Origin: Nitzschia sp. DOCU1
Lineage: Eukaryota; Bacillariophyta; Bacillariophyceae; Bacillariales; Bacillariaceae
Length of the DNA: 64,000 nucleotides
Direction of reading: 5' to 3'
Assembly (NCBI GenBank): GCA_951394045.1
Contig: OX595991.1
Location: forward strand, 2,604,001 to 2,668,000
Position 1 is the stretch's first letter; the number at the start of each line of letters is the position of its first letter. The notes beneath the pieces are model-generated. The model ran no database searches, had not been told where the DNA came from, and saw nothing but the letters and a program-made list of their open reading frames with translations. A program made the translations under genes and the position numbers. This document shows positions 30,126 to 41,151 of the stretch, one piece after another.

Positions 30126-31572
30126 TTTTGTTGTTGTGGTCTATCGTTTTTGTGACGGCTGGGTTGCGAGCTTCGTTTTGTTTCAAAATGTGAGCGCCAC
30201 AGTTTTGCTCGACACTAGCGTTCGGTTCCGATTCGTCTCGCCCCGCATATTGCCCATCGGTTGGAGTGTCGCCGCTATGCATATATCGCGAAGCATTGCC
30301 AATTGGCTTGCCAGGTATCGGATGTCATGGAAATCGAAGCGGTTGAAGGTGGGCTTCGCTTTTACTAGAGCGCATCAGATAACGATTTGTGTGATGGAAG
30401 TTGATGCCGACCGGGCAGACTCCGTGTGCGCGGATTAAGCGCGCTGGGCGTCATGATGTGAATGATGCCCTTTCGAATTGCAGTCATATGGGTCAACTGA
30501 CGTCAGTAGGATGTAGTAGCATCGCATCGATCCGAGTGAGCTCTTCGCGACAACGCCAAAACTACTTTATCCCCCCGTAGCCTATGTAACTACTTGTTCG
30601 TACTGGACTACTATACTTGTACTTATAATGCGGCAACAGGTTGATGCTTGTAAAAAGTAGGGTCATTCTTCTTGCCGACAACAGCAGCAGCCAGGTACTA
30701 GTAGTACTAGTAGTCGTACCACCAGCAGCAGCGGCGCGGCAGGACAGGAGCCGAGGATCAAGAAAAAGAGGACGAAACATGAGCACCAGCTGGAATAGAA
30801 CTACAAACTAGTAGTACTAGCACTCTACTCATAGAGGTCGTCAATCTATCTTGTTGTGATACTTGGGCGAAATTGGGGAAGTGACAATTATCCTCGCTGA
30901 CAGTCAAGCAAAGATTAAATGATGGCCTTCTTGTCCTTGCTTGGAGCCACAAACTATTATCAGCAACAGCAGCAAAGATCAAGAAAGAGCCCGTTGTCAA
31001 GAAATGAGCTGCTTGTGTGCACCACCAGGACTAGCCCCTCGAGTCAAGGAAGAACAACAAAGCAACATGATAAAGTGTTTGAATTTTTCCGGGCTATTTT
31101 AGATCGCTTCCGTCAATAACGGACGGTCTTGACCTCTGTTGCGTTCTTGTTGCTCCGCGTCAACAATGTGATGAGAAAAGCTATTACTCGGGCACGATTT
31201 GAACCCGTTGCCATGTTGATTCCAAGCACGAGTTATTTGAGGCATAGTAGTCGGTCCTTGAAGAGAATTCCTGAAGCGGAAAATCCAAACGGCCTTAAAA
31301 ATTGATACGTGCTGATAATTGTCGTTAAGTACGTACTTAATGCCAATCCCCATTTTCCATTTTGCGAGAAATTGAATTATCGTGTGGTCGGTAAAGTTGC
31401 CTCCAACGCATCAGCCATGACTCGTGGATCGAGCCCGGCGGCCCAAAAATGATGACAGCCCAACCATACAGAAGCAATCGCTTGTGCACCAATTCTATCA
31501 TAACTCACAATATCTACCGAAGCTCAAGTACTTTTGCTCGTATCACCACTATTACTTGACTTTCATTTGACA
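30126..31572. other. Gene-free stretch with short repeats
   Basis: 1.4 kb with no supported gene. It contains CTAGTA-rich repeats (listed separately). On the minus strand near 31190-31205 a GGTTCAAAT segment looks like a tRNA T-loop but does not fold into a full tRNA. Confidence 0.45.
30694..30820. repeat. Duplicated 14-mer of CTAGTA type
   Basis: The 14-mer ACTAGTAGTACTAG occurs at 30697-30710 and again at 30807-30820. The surrounding sequence (30694-30720) is rich in overlapping TACTAGTA-like palindromes. Confidence 0.7.
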
Positions 31573-32386
31573 ATGAGAACCACGAGGCTTCAATTCCTGT
31601 GCTGTTTGCTTTGGTCGTTCGGTCCCTCAATTTCCTTGGCATCCTCTTCCAGGAAACTTGAGCCGCGAGAAGAAGAACCAACCACGTTGCTTCGGAAGCG
31701 GTCAAGACGAGCCGTAAGTGCTGTCGCCAAGACAAGTGTCGATGTCATTTTCTCGCTAACAAAAAGTTTGATGGTTGACTTGTGAACAGAATTCCGATCC
31801 AAATCACCAGTATGAACGATTAGTAATCAAAATCCTGGAAGAAGATACACGCAAGGTCCAAGGCCACCATATGCGATCATTCATTGAAGAGGAGTTTGAA
31901 CAGGCCCTTCTCACGAATCGCGTCTTACAATTCTCGTCACGCTTGAACCCCGAAACCAACGAGCCGTCTACCCCTCCCACGCCGCGTCCAACCCCATGTC
32001 CAACGGAAGCGCCATTTGAATTGCGTATAGAAGCAGCACCTGTGCCCACTGATACAGGAATTAGTGGTAGCGGCAAGAAGGAACATGATGAATACGAAAG
32101 AATGCCCGACGCCGATGGTTCCCTAGGAAAGGGAAGCAAAAGTAGTAAAAGCGCCAAGGGAAGTAAAAGTGGCAAGGGGAGCAAAAGTAGCAAGGGATCG
32201 AGTGGTAAAGGCCAGTATGAAGACGAAAGAATGCCCGATGGTGAAGCCGAGTATGGAAAAGGAAAAGGTGGCGGATATGATTATGGATCCTCTGGAACAG
32301 GTGGTAAAGGCAAGGGTAGCGGCAAAGGAGGAGATGGAAAAGGCAGCAAAAGTGGAAAGAGCTCCAAGGACAGCAAACGACGCTGA
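31573..32386 (+). CDS. Secreted lysine-periodic (KxxK) protein, silica-associated type
   Basis: Exons 31573-31713 and 31790-32386 (76-nt GT-AG intron, phase 0) give 245 residues. A signal peptide (~1-23, LQFLCCLLWSFGPSISLA) is followed by RKL at 27-29. The RXL form is the cleavage site seen in silaffin- and silicanin-type diatom proteins. A helical charged region (residues ~48-105) precedes a Thr/Pro linker (TPPTPRPTPCPTEAP). In the tail, eight lysines lie exactly three residues apart from 161 to 182 (KGS, KSS, KSA and similar triplets), and a second Gly/Lys/Ser cluster ends the protein. A short motif recurs around ERMPD (residues 150 and 194). Such KxxK clusters are known to direct proteins to diatom silica. 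Proteins of this composition are common in diatoms, so a biosilica role is only a hypothesis. Confidence 0.72.
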
Positions 32387-33251
32387 GACCCAAAACAAAG
32401 TCTGGATCAAAGTCTATCAATCGGGCAGTGAAGCTTTTTTTCTGCTGTCCGTTGTTGAGTTCTCCCATCGCCCCCGTCTAGGGTTTGTTGCGTCTGTCAC
32501 TGGAAACCCAGTGACTATTAGGGAAGCTCAATTGCCACCGACGTAACCACCCAATATCGTAAGAATATAGCATCTCGTTGAGAACAATAATCATTCAATC
32601 TTGCTCTGCTGTGAAAGTGGACTTAGTCGACAGAAGTCGCAATCGCTTCCCTTGTGGCAATGATGGTCTGATCTGGGCATCGGCACCATTTGCTACCGCT
32701 AGGAAAAGTCGTCCATGAGTACTTGAATACACTAGACTGACACCATGAGATAATCCCAGTCTTCAATTGCCAGGATTGTTTTGTTGTTTCAAGAAGTTAT
32801 TATGAGCACTACGGCACAGGAAGTCCAAGTCCTTTGAGCAAGAAAACAGAAGGGATGCAATCTTTTGGTGGATGCAGATGCCGCGCAATCATGCTCAAAG
32901 CCTGCTCCGAATCTGCCGGCTCGCACTTTTACGCTTGCGTCGCCAGAGCGAAGATTGAGTCGCATTATTCACAAATTGAATGACGACCGATGACGTGGTG
33001 CGGGCGGTTGGTGGGAAGATCTGCTCGCCCCCAAAACTCACGCCACGCACTCTATCGTGCCTCCTGTTCTCGGACCATGAGCATGGTCAAATCTATCGAT
33101 TTCGATACGACGCATTCTCTTCAACTTCACGACAGCCACAATTTCCAAACTTGCTGTCGCTACCTTCTTGGAAGGCTTTGGTTTTTTATTGTAACTTTTT
33201 GGTCCTGTCCATAAATATCTTTGTATCAACGACAGAACCCTCGAGAGCATC
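32387..33251. other. Gene-free stretch
   Basis: 865 bp between two plus-strand genes. Only short frames were found; it probably holds the ABC1-kinase promoter. Confidence 0.45.
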
Positions 33252-35760
33252 ATGCGAATTACCTGCAATGTTGCCCTGTTACTGTTGACGACTGTCGACG
33301 CCTTTCAACCGATGAATCTGGTCGGCACTCGAATTTCCAGTCAAGGAACTTCTGCTCTTCGTCGGCCTCTGACTGTCTATAGTGAACCACCGGGCGATTC
33401 TGTGGTACTTGAAGATGTGGATGGCGTCGGTGCCGTGTTAGAAAACAAGAATTTGACGGCTAGCCGCGTCGACTTGGATGAGGAAAAGAAAGAGGAGCTT
33501 AAGAACGACATCATGCAGTTACTGATTGATGTTGAAGAGGAAGCTACCAAGGCCACGGAAGAAATGATGGATGAAGAATGTGACTTCGACATGGAAACTG
33601 GAGGCCCCAAAGATGAACTATGTGTTGAAGGCGAGGAACGAGAAGGTTTCCGCGCCAAACTCAAGAAGACTATTGGTAGTACTTTGAAGATGATTCGAGG
33701 AATGCCTGCGTCGGAGGATGAATCGAAGGACGAAGGCGATTCTCTGGACGGCGAGGTTTTTAAGGGAGATTTGCTCGAGCAGGGATGGAACGAGCGTGGT
33801 TCAGTATCGGCACTTCGACGCAATGCTGAAGTTTGGAAATTTGCCTTGAAAGCCGTCTTTCGGGTACTGAAGCCTCGATCGATGCGCAAGAAAGGAGCTT
33901 CGGATAAAGAGGTGGAGCAAGCGCAGATTGAAGCTGCCGAGTTCATCCGGGATGGTTTGCTGACGCTGGGGCCTACATTTGTGAAGCTTGGTCAGGTATG
34001 TGTTCGACGACTTCCATTTTGTCGCATGATTGGTGCTTCTTCTTACCAGATTTCGGCTATAGGTCGTCTCGACTAGAACAGATGTTCTTCCCAAGACATT
34101 TACGGATGTTTTGAAGAGCCTTCAGGACGAAGTTCCTGCGTTTTCGGGAGCTAGGGCCAAGGAAATTGTATCGGCCGAGCTTGGAAGGCCAGCAGATGAG
34201 ATTTTCACAGAATTTTCAGAAACGCCTCTCAAAGCTGCAAGCTTGGGTCAAGTACATACTGCAAAATACAAAGGACAAAAGGTTGCGATCAAGGTACAAC
34301 GTGCCGGTCTGAAGGAACTATTCGACCTTGACTTGAAAAACCTACGAAAATTGGCTGTTTTACTTGACAAGTTTGACCCTAAGACCGACGGCGCCGATCG
34401 TGATTGGGTTAGCATTTACGAAGAGTCTGAGAAACTGTTGTATTTGGAGATTGATTACTTGAACGAAGCCGACAACTGTGAACGATTTGCGAAAGATTTT
34501 AGGGAAATTGACTACGTTCGTGTCCCCCGCGTGTACCGCGAGCTTACCACACCCAGGGTTTTGACCATGGAATTCATTGAATCATTTAAATTGACGGACA
34601 TTCAGCGAATTGAAAAGCTGGGACTTGACAAGAGCGATCTTGCCAAGAAGACTGCTGATATCTTTTTGCGCCAGATCGTAGAAACATCGTATTTCCACTG
34701 TGATCCTCATCCTGGTAAGTTTGGCACTGCACCCAGAGTCCCATTGGAAAGAGCCAAGTCTGACACCCGCCATTCGCTGCGTTTGTCTCAGGCAACATGT
34801 GTGTCGATAATGACGGAAATATTGTCTACTATGACTTTGGAATGTAAGTGCTGGAAAATGATGACACTGGATAGAGATGAAGACGACTGCTCACTAGGCG
34901 AGACCACTTTCCTCTTTGATGGCAGGATGCAAGAGCTAAAGCCGAACGTACGCGAAGGATTTCGAACATTTTGCACTGCCCTTTTCGCGGGTGGTCCCCA
35001 GATCAGTGACATTGACTTGGCCAAGAATGCCAAGAAGCTAGTCGACGGGGTGGAGGAAGCTGGAGTGTTGGCTCGTGGCGCGGACCGCTTGGCTGTTGAA
35101 AAGCTTGCACGATATTTTATGCGAACTTTCAAGGACAGCCAACTCGGCAAGAAGGGAGCTAACATTAAACAGACCTTGGGGACAGATTTGCAGACACTGA
35201 CGGAAAATGATGTTTTTCGCTTTCCAAGTACTTTCACGTTCGTCTTCCGAGCTTTCGCGAGTGTGGAAGGTATCGGAAAGGGTCTTGACAGTGACTACAG
35301 TATCGGAAAGTTCGCACAGCCATTCATTGAGAAATTCACCGAAAAGCAAAAGGATTACGGCAGCGAGGCGGAAAAGAATTTCGATATTTTCAAGAGGGCC
35401 ACGGGTCTCAACAGAGACGACATTAGTACGGCAATCATGTCTCCCAGAAAGGTGGCTTACATTGAGGAAACCCTACGAGCAATGTCGACCGGCGATTTGA
35501 AGATCCGCGTCCGCTCTCTCGAAAATGAAAAGGCCCTTGAGCGAATGGAGCTTACTCAATCGCGAACAGAAAATGTCCTATTGGCTACCCTTTGCTTAAA
35601 CCTTGCGTCACTTACATCCAGAAGCATCGTCACGGGCGCCGGGTTCGCTGGATTCGGCTACTTCCTTCTCCAGGCCTTCCTTGCAAACACGAAGGTCAAG
35701 AAGTTTGACAAGACGCAAGCGAAATTTAAGCAAACCACGTTTGAAGGGGACGAGGAATAG
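33252..35760 (+). CDS. ABC1/UbiB-family atypical kinase, plastid-targeted
   Basis: Four exons, 33252-33995, 34063-34714, 34792-34843 and 34926-35760, give 760 residues. The GT-AG introns are 67, 77 and 82 nt. The N-terminus is a signal peptide ending TTVDAF, an ASAFAP-like plastid junction. An acidic, weakly conserved region of ~150 residues follows. Family hallmarks are present: GPTFVKLGQ (KxGQ motif, residues ~240-248) continuing across intron 1 into VVSTRTDVLPK, and the Ala-rich loop KAASLGQVHTAKYKG. The catalytic lysine in VAIKVQRAG, LEIDYLNEADN (ExD), then HCDPHPGNMCVDNDG and YYDFGM follow. The restored DPHPGN and DFGM motifs support the two internal introns. Plastid ABC1 kinases act in plastoglobules and prenyl-lipid metabolism, and others support ubiquinone synthesis. 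C-terminal hydrophobic segments near residues 700-730 could anchor it to membrane. Confidence 0.92.
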
Positions 35761-35815
35761 ACGAAGTTACACGCTAATATTCCGTCATAAATGTCAGTGT
35801 ACAACAGTGTCAACA

Positions 35816-37030
35816 TCATAACTGTAGAAGCTCCATCGACGTTACTATAAGAGTATCCTCAGCGCCGCTATTTTCCGAAGGTGCCCGCGTCAAGCTAAGC
35901 GCATCTTCTATTTGATAATGAATCAAGAGGTTGTCCAGTTGTTGGGTGCACTGGCTATCGCTTTGTGGAGTTGAGGCTTGGCTGGGAGTTTCTTTCGTGG
36001 CACCTTTGAGCCGCCCAGACCGTTCAGCCTGAAACTTGCCCGACCTAGATTTTTTTGTTTGATACGAGGATCGAACATCAATGGCGAGAACTTGTTGTAT
36101 ACACTCCAACGCAGCCTCCAATGTTTCTGAAACTGTCGTTTGTCCATGCTTTGGGCCGTAAAACTCCAATGCTTGTGGATTCTTCGTCAAAATAACTTGT
36201 AGATCTGATTTTGCCGAGTCGGTGATCACAACCGAGCGTTTTAGCGAAAGCCCGCCTTCTACCCAGTCTGGCAGCTTGACGCTGTCATTCGTACTTCCCT
36301 GTGGAGCCACCGAATCGTAAACAGGAACGAAGGGTTTGACGTCAAGGACTGGCGTCCCGTCAACGAGATCCAAGCCAGAAATATGCAAGGTGACTTCCTT
36401 GTTGTTCAGCTTTTCGATACGATCCAGCTTGCAAAGAGTAATACCGATCGGATTATAGCGATGCGGCGTTCTCGTGGCGTATATACCGACTCTCTGACCC
36501 CCCAAGGCCGGTGGAGTGATCTTGGATTTGATCCTTCTAGCAGCATTTTTGGATTGAGTATTGAGGTGAAAGACGAAAAGGATCCAAATATGAGAATAAC
36601 CCTCCAGACCTTCCACTGCCTCGACCGGTGAAGAATCCCCAAGTTTGAACAGATCGATGCACCCTCTGGCATTCGGTGCCAGCAATCCTTGTCGTGGGGT
36701 TCCTACGCAGAGTCGGTAGATCGATCGTACGACTCCAATAGGTTTCACATTCAAGCCATCCTCCATCAAAGGCTGGGTCCCCATCAACGTGGAACGCACG
36801 GGGGGAGATTGGTTGGTCTTGTCATCCTCCTTCGCGTCGCATTCATCCAACGAAGACGAAGAAGAAGTCAACTGTTTGTTCTTTTTGTTTCGCCTCCTTC
36901 GTTCCAGGGCCTCTTGAAGATCCCGGCACTCTTGCTCGAGTTGGATCTTTCGACGCCACAAGATGAGACTTCCGAAAATGGCGATGCTTGTGACTGTCAC
37001 TAATGCATGATTGTACAATCTTTGGGACAT
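35816..37030 (-). CDS. TrmO/TSAA-domain protein, paralogue 2, membrane-anchored
   Basis: A 404-residue second TSAA-domain protein, closely related to the gene at 20126-21670. From ATG 37030 it starts MSQRLYNHALVTVTSIAIFG, a hydrophobic segment (~9-25) flanked by RRK, suggesting a signal anchor. A charged coiled-coil-like stretch (LEQECRDLQEALERRRR) follows. The TSAA domain includes PIGVVRSIYRLCVGTPRQG, GLEGYSHIWILFVFHLNTQS, GIYATRTPHRYNPIGITLCK and SGLDLVDGTPVLDVKPFVPV. The C-terminal SLKRSVVITDSAKSDLQ, ALEFYGPKHG and AIDVRSSYQTKKSRSG blocks match paralogue 1. It ends 55 bp from the convergent ABC1-kinase gene. A longer GTG-initiated frame (to 37108) exists but is not needed. The predicted role is SAM-dependent tRNA A37 modification. 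Confidence 0.85.
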   Translation of the reverse strand: MSQRLYNHALVTVTSIAIFGSLILWRRKIQLEQECRDLQEALERRRRNKKNKQLTSSSSSLDECDAKEDDKTNQSPPVRSTLMGTQPLMEDGLNVKPIGVVRSIYRLCVGTPRQGLLAPNARGCIDLFKLGDSSPVEAVEGLEGYSHIWILFVFHLNTQSKNAARRIKSKITPPALGGQRVGIYATRTPHRYNPIGITLCKLDRIEKLNNKEVTLHISGLDLVDGTPVLDVKPFVPVYDSVAPQGSTNDSVKLPDWVEGGLSLKRSVVITDSAKSDLQVILTKNPQALEFYGPKHGQTTVSETLEAALECIQQVLAIDVRSSYQTKKSRSGKFQAERSGRLKGATKETPSQASTPQSDSQCTQQLDNLLIHYQIEDALSLTRAPSENSGAEDTLIVTSMELLQL

Positions 37031-37608
37031 TCTTATACATGTGACGCCATTCGAAATGAGTGGTGCCAAGGAAGGATTGAAAGGAGGTCCATGGTCGCAA
37101 AATTGCACATCGTGTGTGGTCCGTCAAAAGCCACAACCCTTGAAAAGATCTTCGGACGACGGACGTACCTGGTACGATTCCCAGCCGCCAGTCCGTTACT
37201 TCTGTCCGACAAGCCGTCCTTCCGACGTTGTGGTCACCTCGCTACTCGGAGAATTAGACAATACTATGCAGTCTCGAGGCTAGCATAAGTCCAAAACACG
37301 AGGCTCATATCTGTTTTGTTCGCAGCATTTTCTACATAGGAGCATCATGTTGAGGAATCATCGGAAATCGTATGTAATCTCACCACGCACCGCCAATCAC
37401 CCTTCCTCTCTCAATAACGTTAGTGGCAAAAATTCCCTGCATCCCCACGGCAGATTTGCAACCACAATAACCCCTTTGAACAAGTCTCGACCCCCACCCG
37501 CGGCCTTTGAGCGAGCCACACGTCCAGCATATCAAATCGACAAGGTTATGCTTTGTCGATCCATCATCAATCTAAAAAATTCAGCCGCTCAAGACCGATT
37601 TTATAGCC
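37031..37608. other. Divergent intergenic stretch
   Basis: 578 bp between the start codons of the minus-strand TSAA gene and the plus-strand ammonium transporter. It likely contains both promoters. No distinct element was recognised. Confidence 0.4.
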
Positions 37609-39496
37609 ATGTCGGCTTTGACAAGCGCCGAGATCTTCGCGGCTTGCTCCGGGACAGGCGATGGGTCAGCGGAATCCTACATTAATTGCATTACTGAGCA
37701 ACTGTTGGAGCAAGATCGGAGGGATCGGACGTACTCGAGAACGGTCTCCCTGGTCTTCAGCGCAGCACTGGTGTTTTATATGCAAGCTGGTAGGTTCAGT
37801 GATGATGTTCTATTCCCCAGTTGAACGAGCTGCATCTTTCAGCCCGGCTTCTCACGCTCTCGTCAATGGTTTTTATCACCTATAGGCTTTGCCATGCTTT
37901 GTGCAGGAGCGGTACGAACAAAAAACGTCCAAAACACAATGCTTAAAAACCTGCTAGATGCTGTAAGTGGATATCTCCGATCTTCCATCGATTTTTGTCA
38001 TGTTCATGACGCTGATGCAGCAGCTGCTTCGCTTTCGATACACTCAATCGTGTTTTACAGTGCGGGGCATCGTTTGCCTTCTTTTGCTTTGGATATGCTT
38101 TTGCTTTCGGAGATGGTGCCAATCCGAATGGATTCATCGGTACCACGAACTTCTTTCTGATGGATGTAGAAGACTACGCCTTTTGGATGTTTCAATATGC
38201 CTTTGGTGCTGCGTCGGCCACGATTGTGGCCGGGACGCTAGCCGAGCGCTGCCAGATGGCGGCGTACCTCTGCTACTCGCTGCTGTTGGCTGGATTTGTA
38301 TATCCGGTGATTGCTCATTCTATCTGGAGTCCATATGGATTCTTGAGTTATGAAAACGCGGATCCCTTGTTTGGTATTGGTGTTGTAGACTTTGCCGGAA
38401 GCTGTGTTGTGCACATGACTGGTGGCACAACCGCCCTTTTCGCAACTATGATCCTTGGACCCCGCCGCGGTCGTTTCCACGATGAGCAAGGACGCAAGTT
38501 GGACAAACCAAAAGAGTTCCCGGGCCACTCAATTGCTCTTCAGGTAAGTTTGATTGCCTAGTACCCAGAGGAGTTTGTTTCTACTTGAAGGTCCGGTCCG
38601 ATCTCACCCGCACATTTGTGCTAATCACCTTCTTGCTCCGTAACCAGATGCTCGGTACCATAACGCTCTGGTTCGGCTGGTATGGATTCAACTGCGGAAG
38701 TGCCCTCATCACCCAGTCAAAGGACCAGGCTAACCTGACTTCTGTAGCAGCTATCAACACGACCCTTGCGGGCGGCATGGCTGGCTTGTCTGCCCTCTTT
38801 GTCAACTATTTCGTGTTGGAACGCCGAACCGGTGAGCCCATCTTTGATCTGAAAATGGCCATGAATGGAAGTTTAGGGGGTCTCGTCGCAATCACCGCGG
38901 GAGCTGGTGTCGTCGAGCCTTGGGCGGCTATCGTCACCGGAGGTGTAGGTGGCCTTCTGTACCTAATAGGTACTCACCTTTTGGTCCAGTTGCGTTTGGA
39001 TGATGCTGTCGACGCTATCCCCGTGCACATGATGAATGGAATGTGGGGAATGATTTCGGTTGGTTTGTTTGCTTCTCCTAGGCATTTGGAGCTCACATTC
39101 GGGCGTCCAGTGGATCATGTTGGATTTTTCTACTCTTTCAACGATGGGGGCGCCGATGCCCGGCTCCTGGCTGCCAACATTGTTGGGATCATTTGGAATT
39201 TCGGTTGGGTACTTGGAGTGATGATGCCATTTTTCATTTGGTTGGACTGGAAGGGATGGTTCCGTTCAGATCCGCTGGAAGAAATTGTTGGTTTGGATAC
39301 ATCCTACCACGGGGGGCTCATCCTTGCCAGCGGAGAAGATACCGTCAACCCGGAATACATTACGCAGTTCCGCAAGCAACGTTCCGAAATGCGAAACCGA
39401 CGTGGGCGAGGATCAGGTTCGGGACCGTTTTCTATTGAAGAAGAGAACAACTTTGGTGATGATGCACCGGAAACTGATCCGGAAGAAACAAGTTAG
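37609..39496 (+). CDS. AMT1: Ammonium transporter, AMT1 type
   Basis: Four exons (37609-37789, 37886-37962, 38061-38543, 38648-39496) encode 529 residues. The GT-AG introns are 96, 98 and 104 nt. The splices restore family motifs: [16 protein letters not shown] across intron 1, [15 protein letters not shown] across intron 2 and SIALQMLGT across intron 3. The pore twin-histidines are present in VVHMTGGTT and in [14 protein letters not shown]. About eleven membrane segments are visible, including [13 protein letters not shown] and [17 protein letters not shown]. The cytosolic tail contains the allosteric-type stretch GLDTSYHGG found in plant AMT1 proteins, where a Thr is phospho-regulated (Thr within LDTSYHG here). 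It imports ammonium at the plasma membrane and is typically nitrogen-regulated. The tail ends in an acidic cluster. Convergent with ALG11, 194 bp apart. Confidence 0.95.
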
Positions 39497-39690
39497 ATTA
39501 TTGTCAACGAAGCACATTTTTGGATGCCGAAAATTTGGTCTCGCGCCCCCCGGCCCACAACATCTGATTTTGTTCTATTGACTTTGATTGACTTGCAACG
39601 TTCCTGTGCATCACACAGATAATAAACTAAATTGCATGATTTCTTAGAGGATCCGTTGAAATTTTTTGCGGCGGCTGCTGTTATTACTAT

Positions 39691-41151
39691 CTACGACGTC
39701 TTTATCAGTTTCGAAAGAATGACTGACAATCTTTCATCAAAGACCTGATCCGAAAATCTTGTCGCGGACGCACGTGCTTGTTCTCGAAGTATCCTTGCTT
39801 CTGGGGCAGGAATCGTAAGTGCCTCGTGCAGGGCCTCGGCATACTGGTCTGCCGTCGTTGCCAAAAAGCCAGTGACTTTGTGCTGGACAATGTCCGTTTT
39901 GGGACCCCCCGAATCATGTGCAACTACAATCAAACCCGCAGCCATCATTTCGACAATACCAATCCCAAAATGCTCTTGCCGCATTGTGTGGATGCCAATC
40001 AAAGCTGACCCCATGCTTTCTTGTAGCTCTTTATAGGGAGGATTGATAGAAAATTTGACAAAATCATCCAACTGACGTTGCGAGACAAGTTTCTTCAAGG
40101 CATTTACTCGACTCGAGTCTTGTTCATTGCGGCAACTTCCAATCAACACGAGTTGGACGCCTTCTTGTTTGTGTTGAGGATATATTTCGAACAACCGTGC
40201 CAAAGCCTCGATTTGAAGTGTGTGATCCTTTTCAGGTCGAAACTGTCCAATACTGACAATATTACGCGAACGATGCGTATCATCTTGTTTGCCCACCACG
40301 GGTGGTACCCGACAGGGTGGATAAACAATGTGAATCCTTTCAGAAAACATACGACCCCACAAACTCTTAATGTGGTTGTACGTCCACGTTGAATTGACCA
40401 TGACAAGATCCGCCATACTTCCTACCATACCATACAATATGGCAAACCCCCAATAATACACCAATTTCACAATAGTCTTGTAGAGTGGTCTCCCCGTGTG
40501 ATTCCACTCCCAGGCCATCATATCGGTCGAAATGGTAGGATAGTGTACATAGGCCAGAAGATAAGCAGAAGGACACATCCAACGGGCCACCAAAAACGTA
40601 AAGGCACACCCCGTAGTATCCCAGTACACATCAATCGGCTTGTCTTCATTGTTTGCGTTATATCGCCTCAGGGCTTCAAAGGCCAGTTGCATAGTTCCCC
40701 AGGATTCCATGACCAATGACAGAAACGGACGTGGATTCAAGTAGTGTTTGCAATCTTGCAACGAAACTAATTGTATAGGATGTGGAATTTGAACATCAAA
40801 TTGTCGTTGAGCTTCGTTTCGTACCGTTTCTTCGTTGGTGGTGGGAGGATCAATGGTAAAAATGACAATCTTCACTGGACTTGATGATTGTTGCAGGGAT
40901 TGCACAATTTTCCACAGCACGCGTTCTCCTCCTCCTCCCCCACTACAATAGGGATGAAAAAAGGCATGCACTTTGACTGCCTTGGAACGAGGAATGCGAC
41001 CCACCTGCCAGTACCACACTATCAGAACCATGGCCGTCGTCAAAACCAGGGGCCATACTACCAACATCATGGCTGGCTGGAAGACCAAGTTGTACCATGT
41101 CATGCCCTGCTCATTTGTAAATCCCCACAGATTCGTGGGTACAACAATCAT
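39691..41151 (-). CDS. ALG11: ALG11-type alpha-1,2-mannosyltransferase
   Basis: GDP-mannose:Man3GlcNAc2-PP-dolichol mannosyltransferase, adding the fourth and fifth mannoses of the N-glycan precursor on the cytosolic face of the ER. A 486-residue, single-exon protein. An N-terminal membrane segment lies at ~28-48 (MMLVVWPLVLTTAMVLIVWYW). The diagnostic AFFHPYCSGGGGGERVLW motif follows. Then come DVYWDTTGCAFTFLVARW, YVHYPTISTDM and the GT4 C-terminal half with SIGQFRPEKDH and EHFGIGIVEMMAAGLIVVAH (the E-x7-E retaining GT motif). Length and order match eukaryotic ALG11. It starts 447 bp from the divergent NAF1 gene. Confidence 0.95.
   Translation of the reverse strand: MIVVPTNLWGFTNEQGMTWYNLVFQPAMMLVVWPLVLTTAMVLIVWYWQVGRIPRSKAVKVHAFFHPYCSGGGGGERVLWKIVQSLQQSSSPVKIVIFTIDPPTTNEETVRNEAQRQFDVQIPHPIQLVSLQDCKHYLNPRPFLSLVMESWGTMQLAFEALRRYNANNEDKPIDVYWDTTGCAFTFLVARWMCPSAYLLAYVHYPTISTDMMAWEWNHTGRPLYKTIVKLVYYWGFAILYGMVGSMADLVMVNSTWTYNHIKSLWGRMFSERIHIVYPPCRVPPVVGKQDDTHRSRNIVSIGQFRPEKDHTLQIEALARLFEIYPQHKQEGVQLVLIGSCRNEQDSSRVNALKKLVSQRQLDDFVKFSINPPYKELQESMGSALIGIHTMRQEHFGIGIVEMMAAGLIVVAHDSGGPKTDIVQHKVTGFLATTADQYAEALHEALTIPAPEARILREQARASATRFSDQVFDERLSVILSKLIKTS

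Noticed and set aside
31185..31210. tRNA-like GGTTCAAAT T-loop on the minus strand
   Set aside because: The T-stem does not pair beyond one base pair, and no acceptor or anticodon arm could be drawn.
35816..37108. Longer TSAA paralogue starting at GTG 37108
   Set aside because: It needs a non-ATG start in a nuclear gene. ATG 37030 gives a sensible anchor segment.
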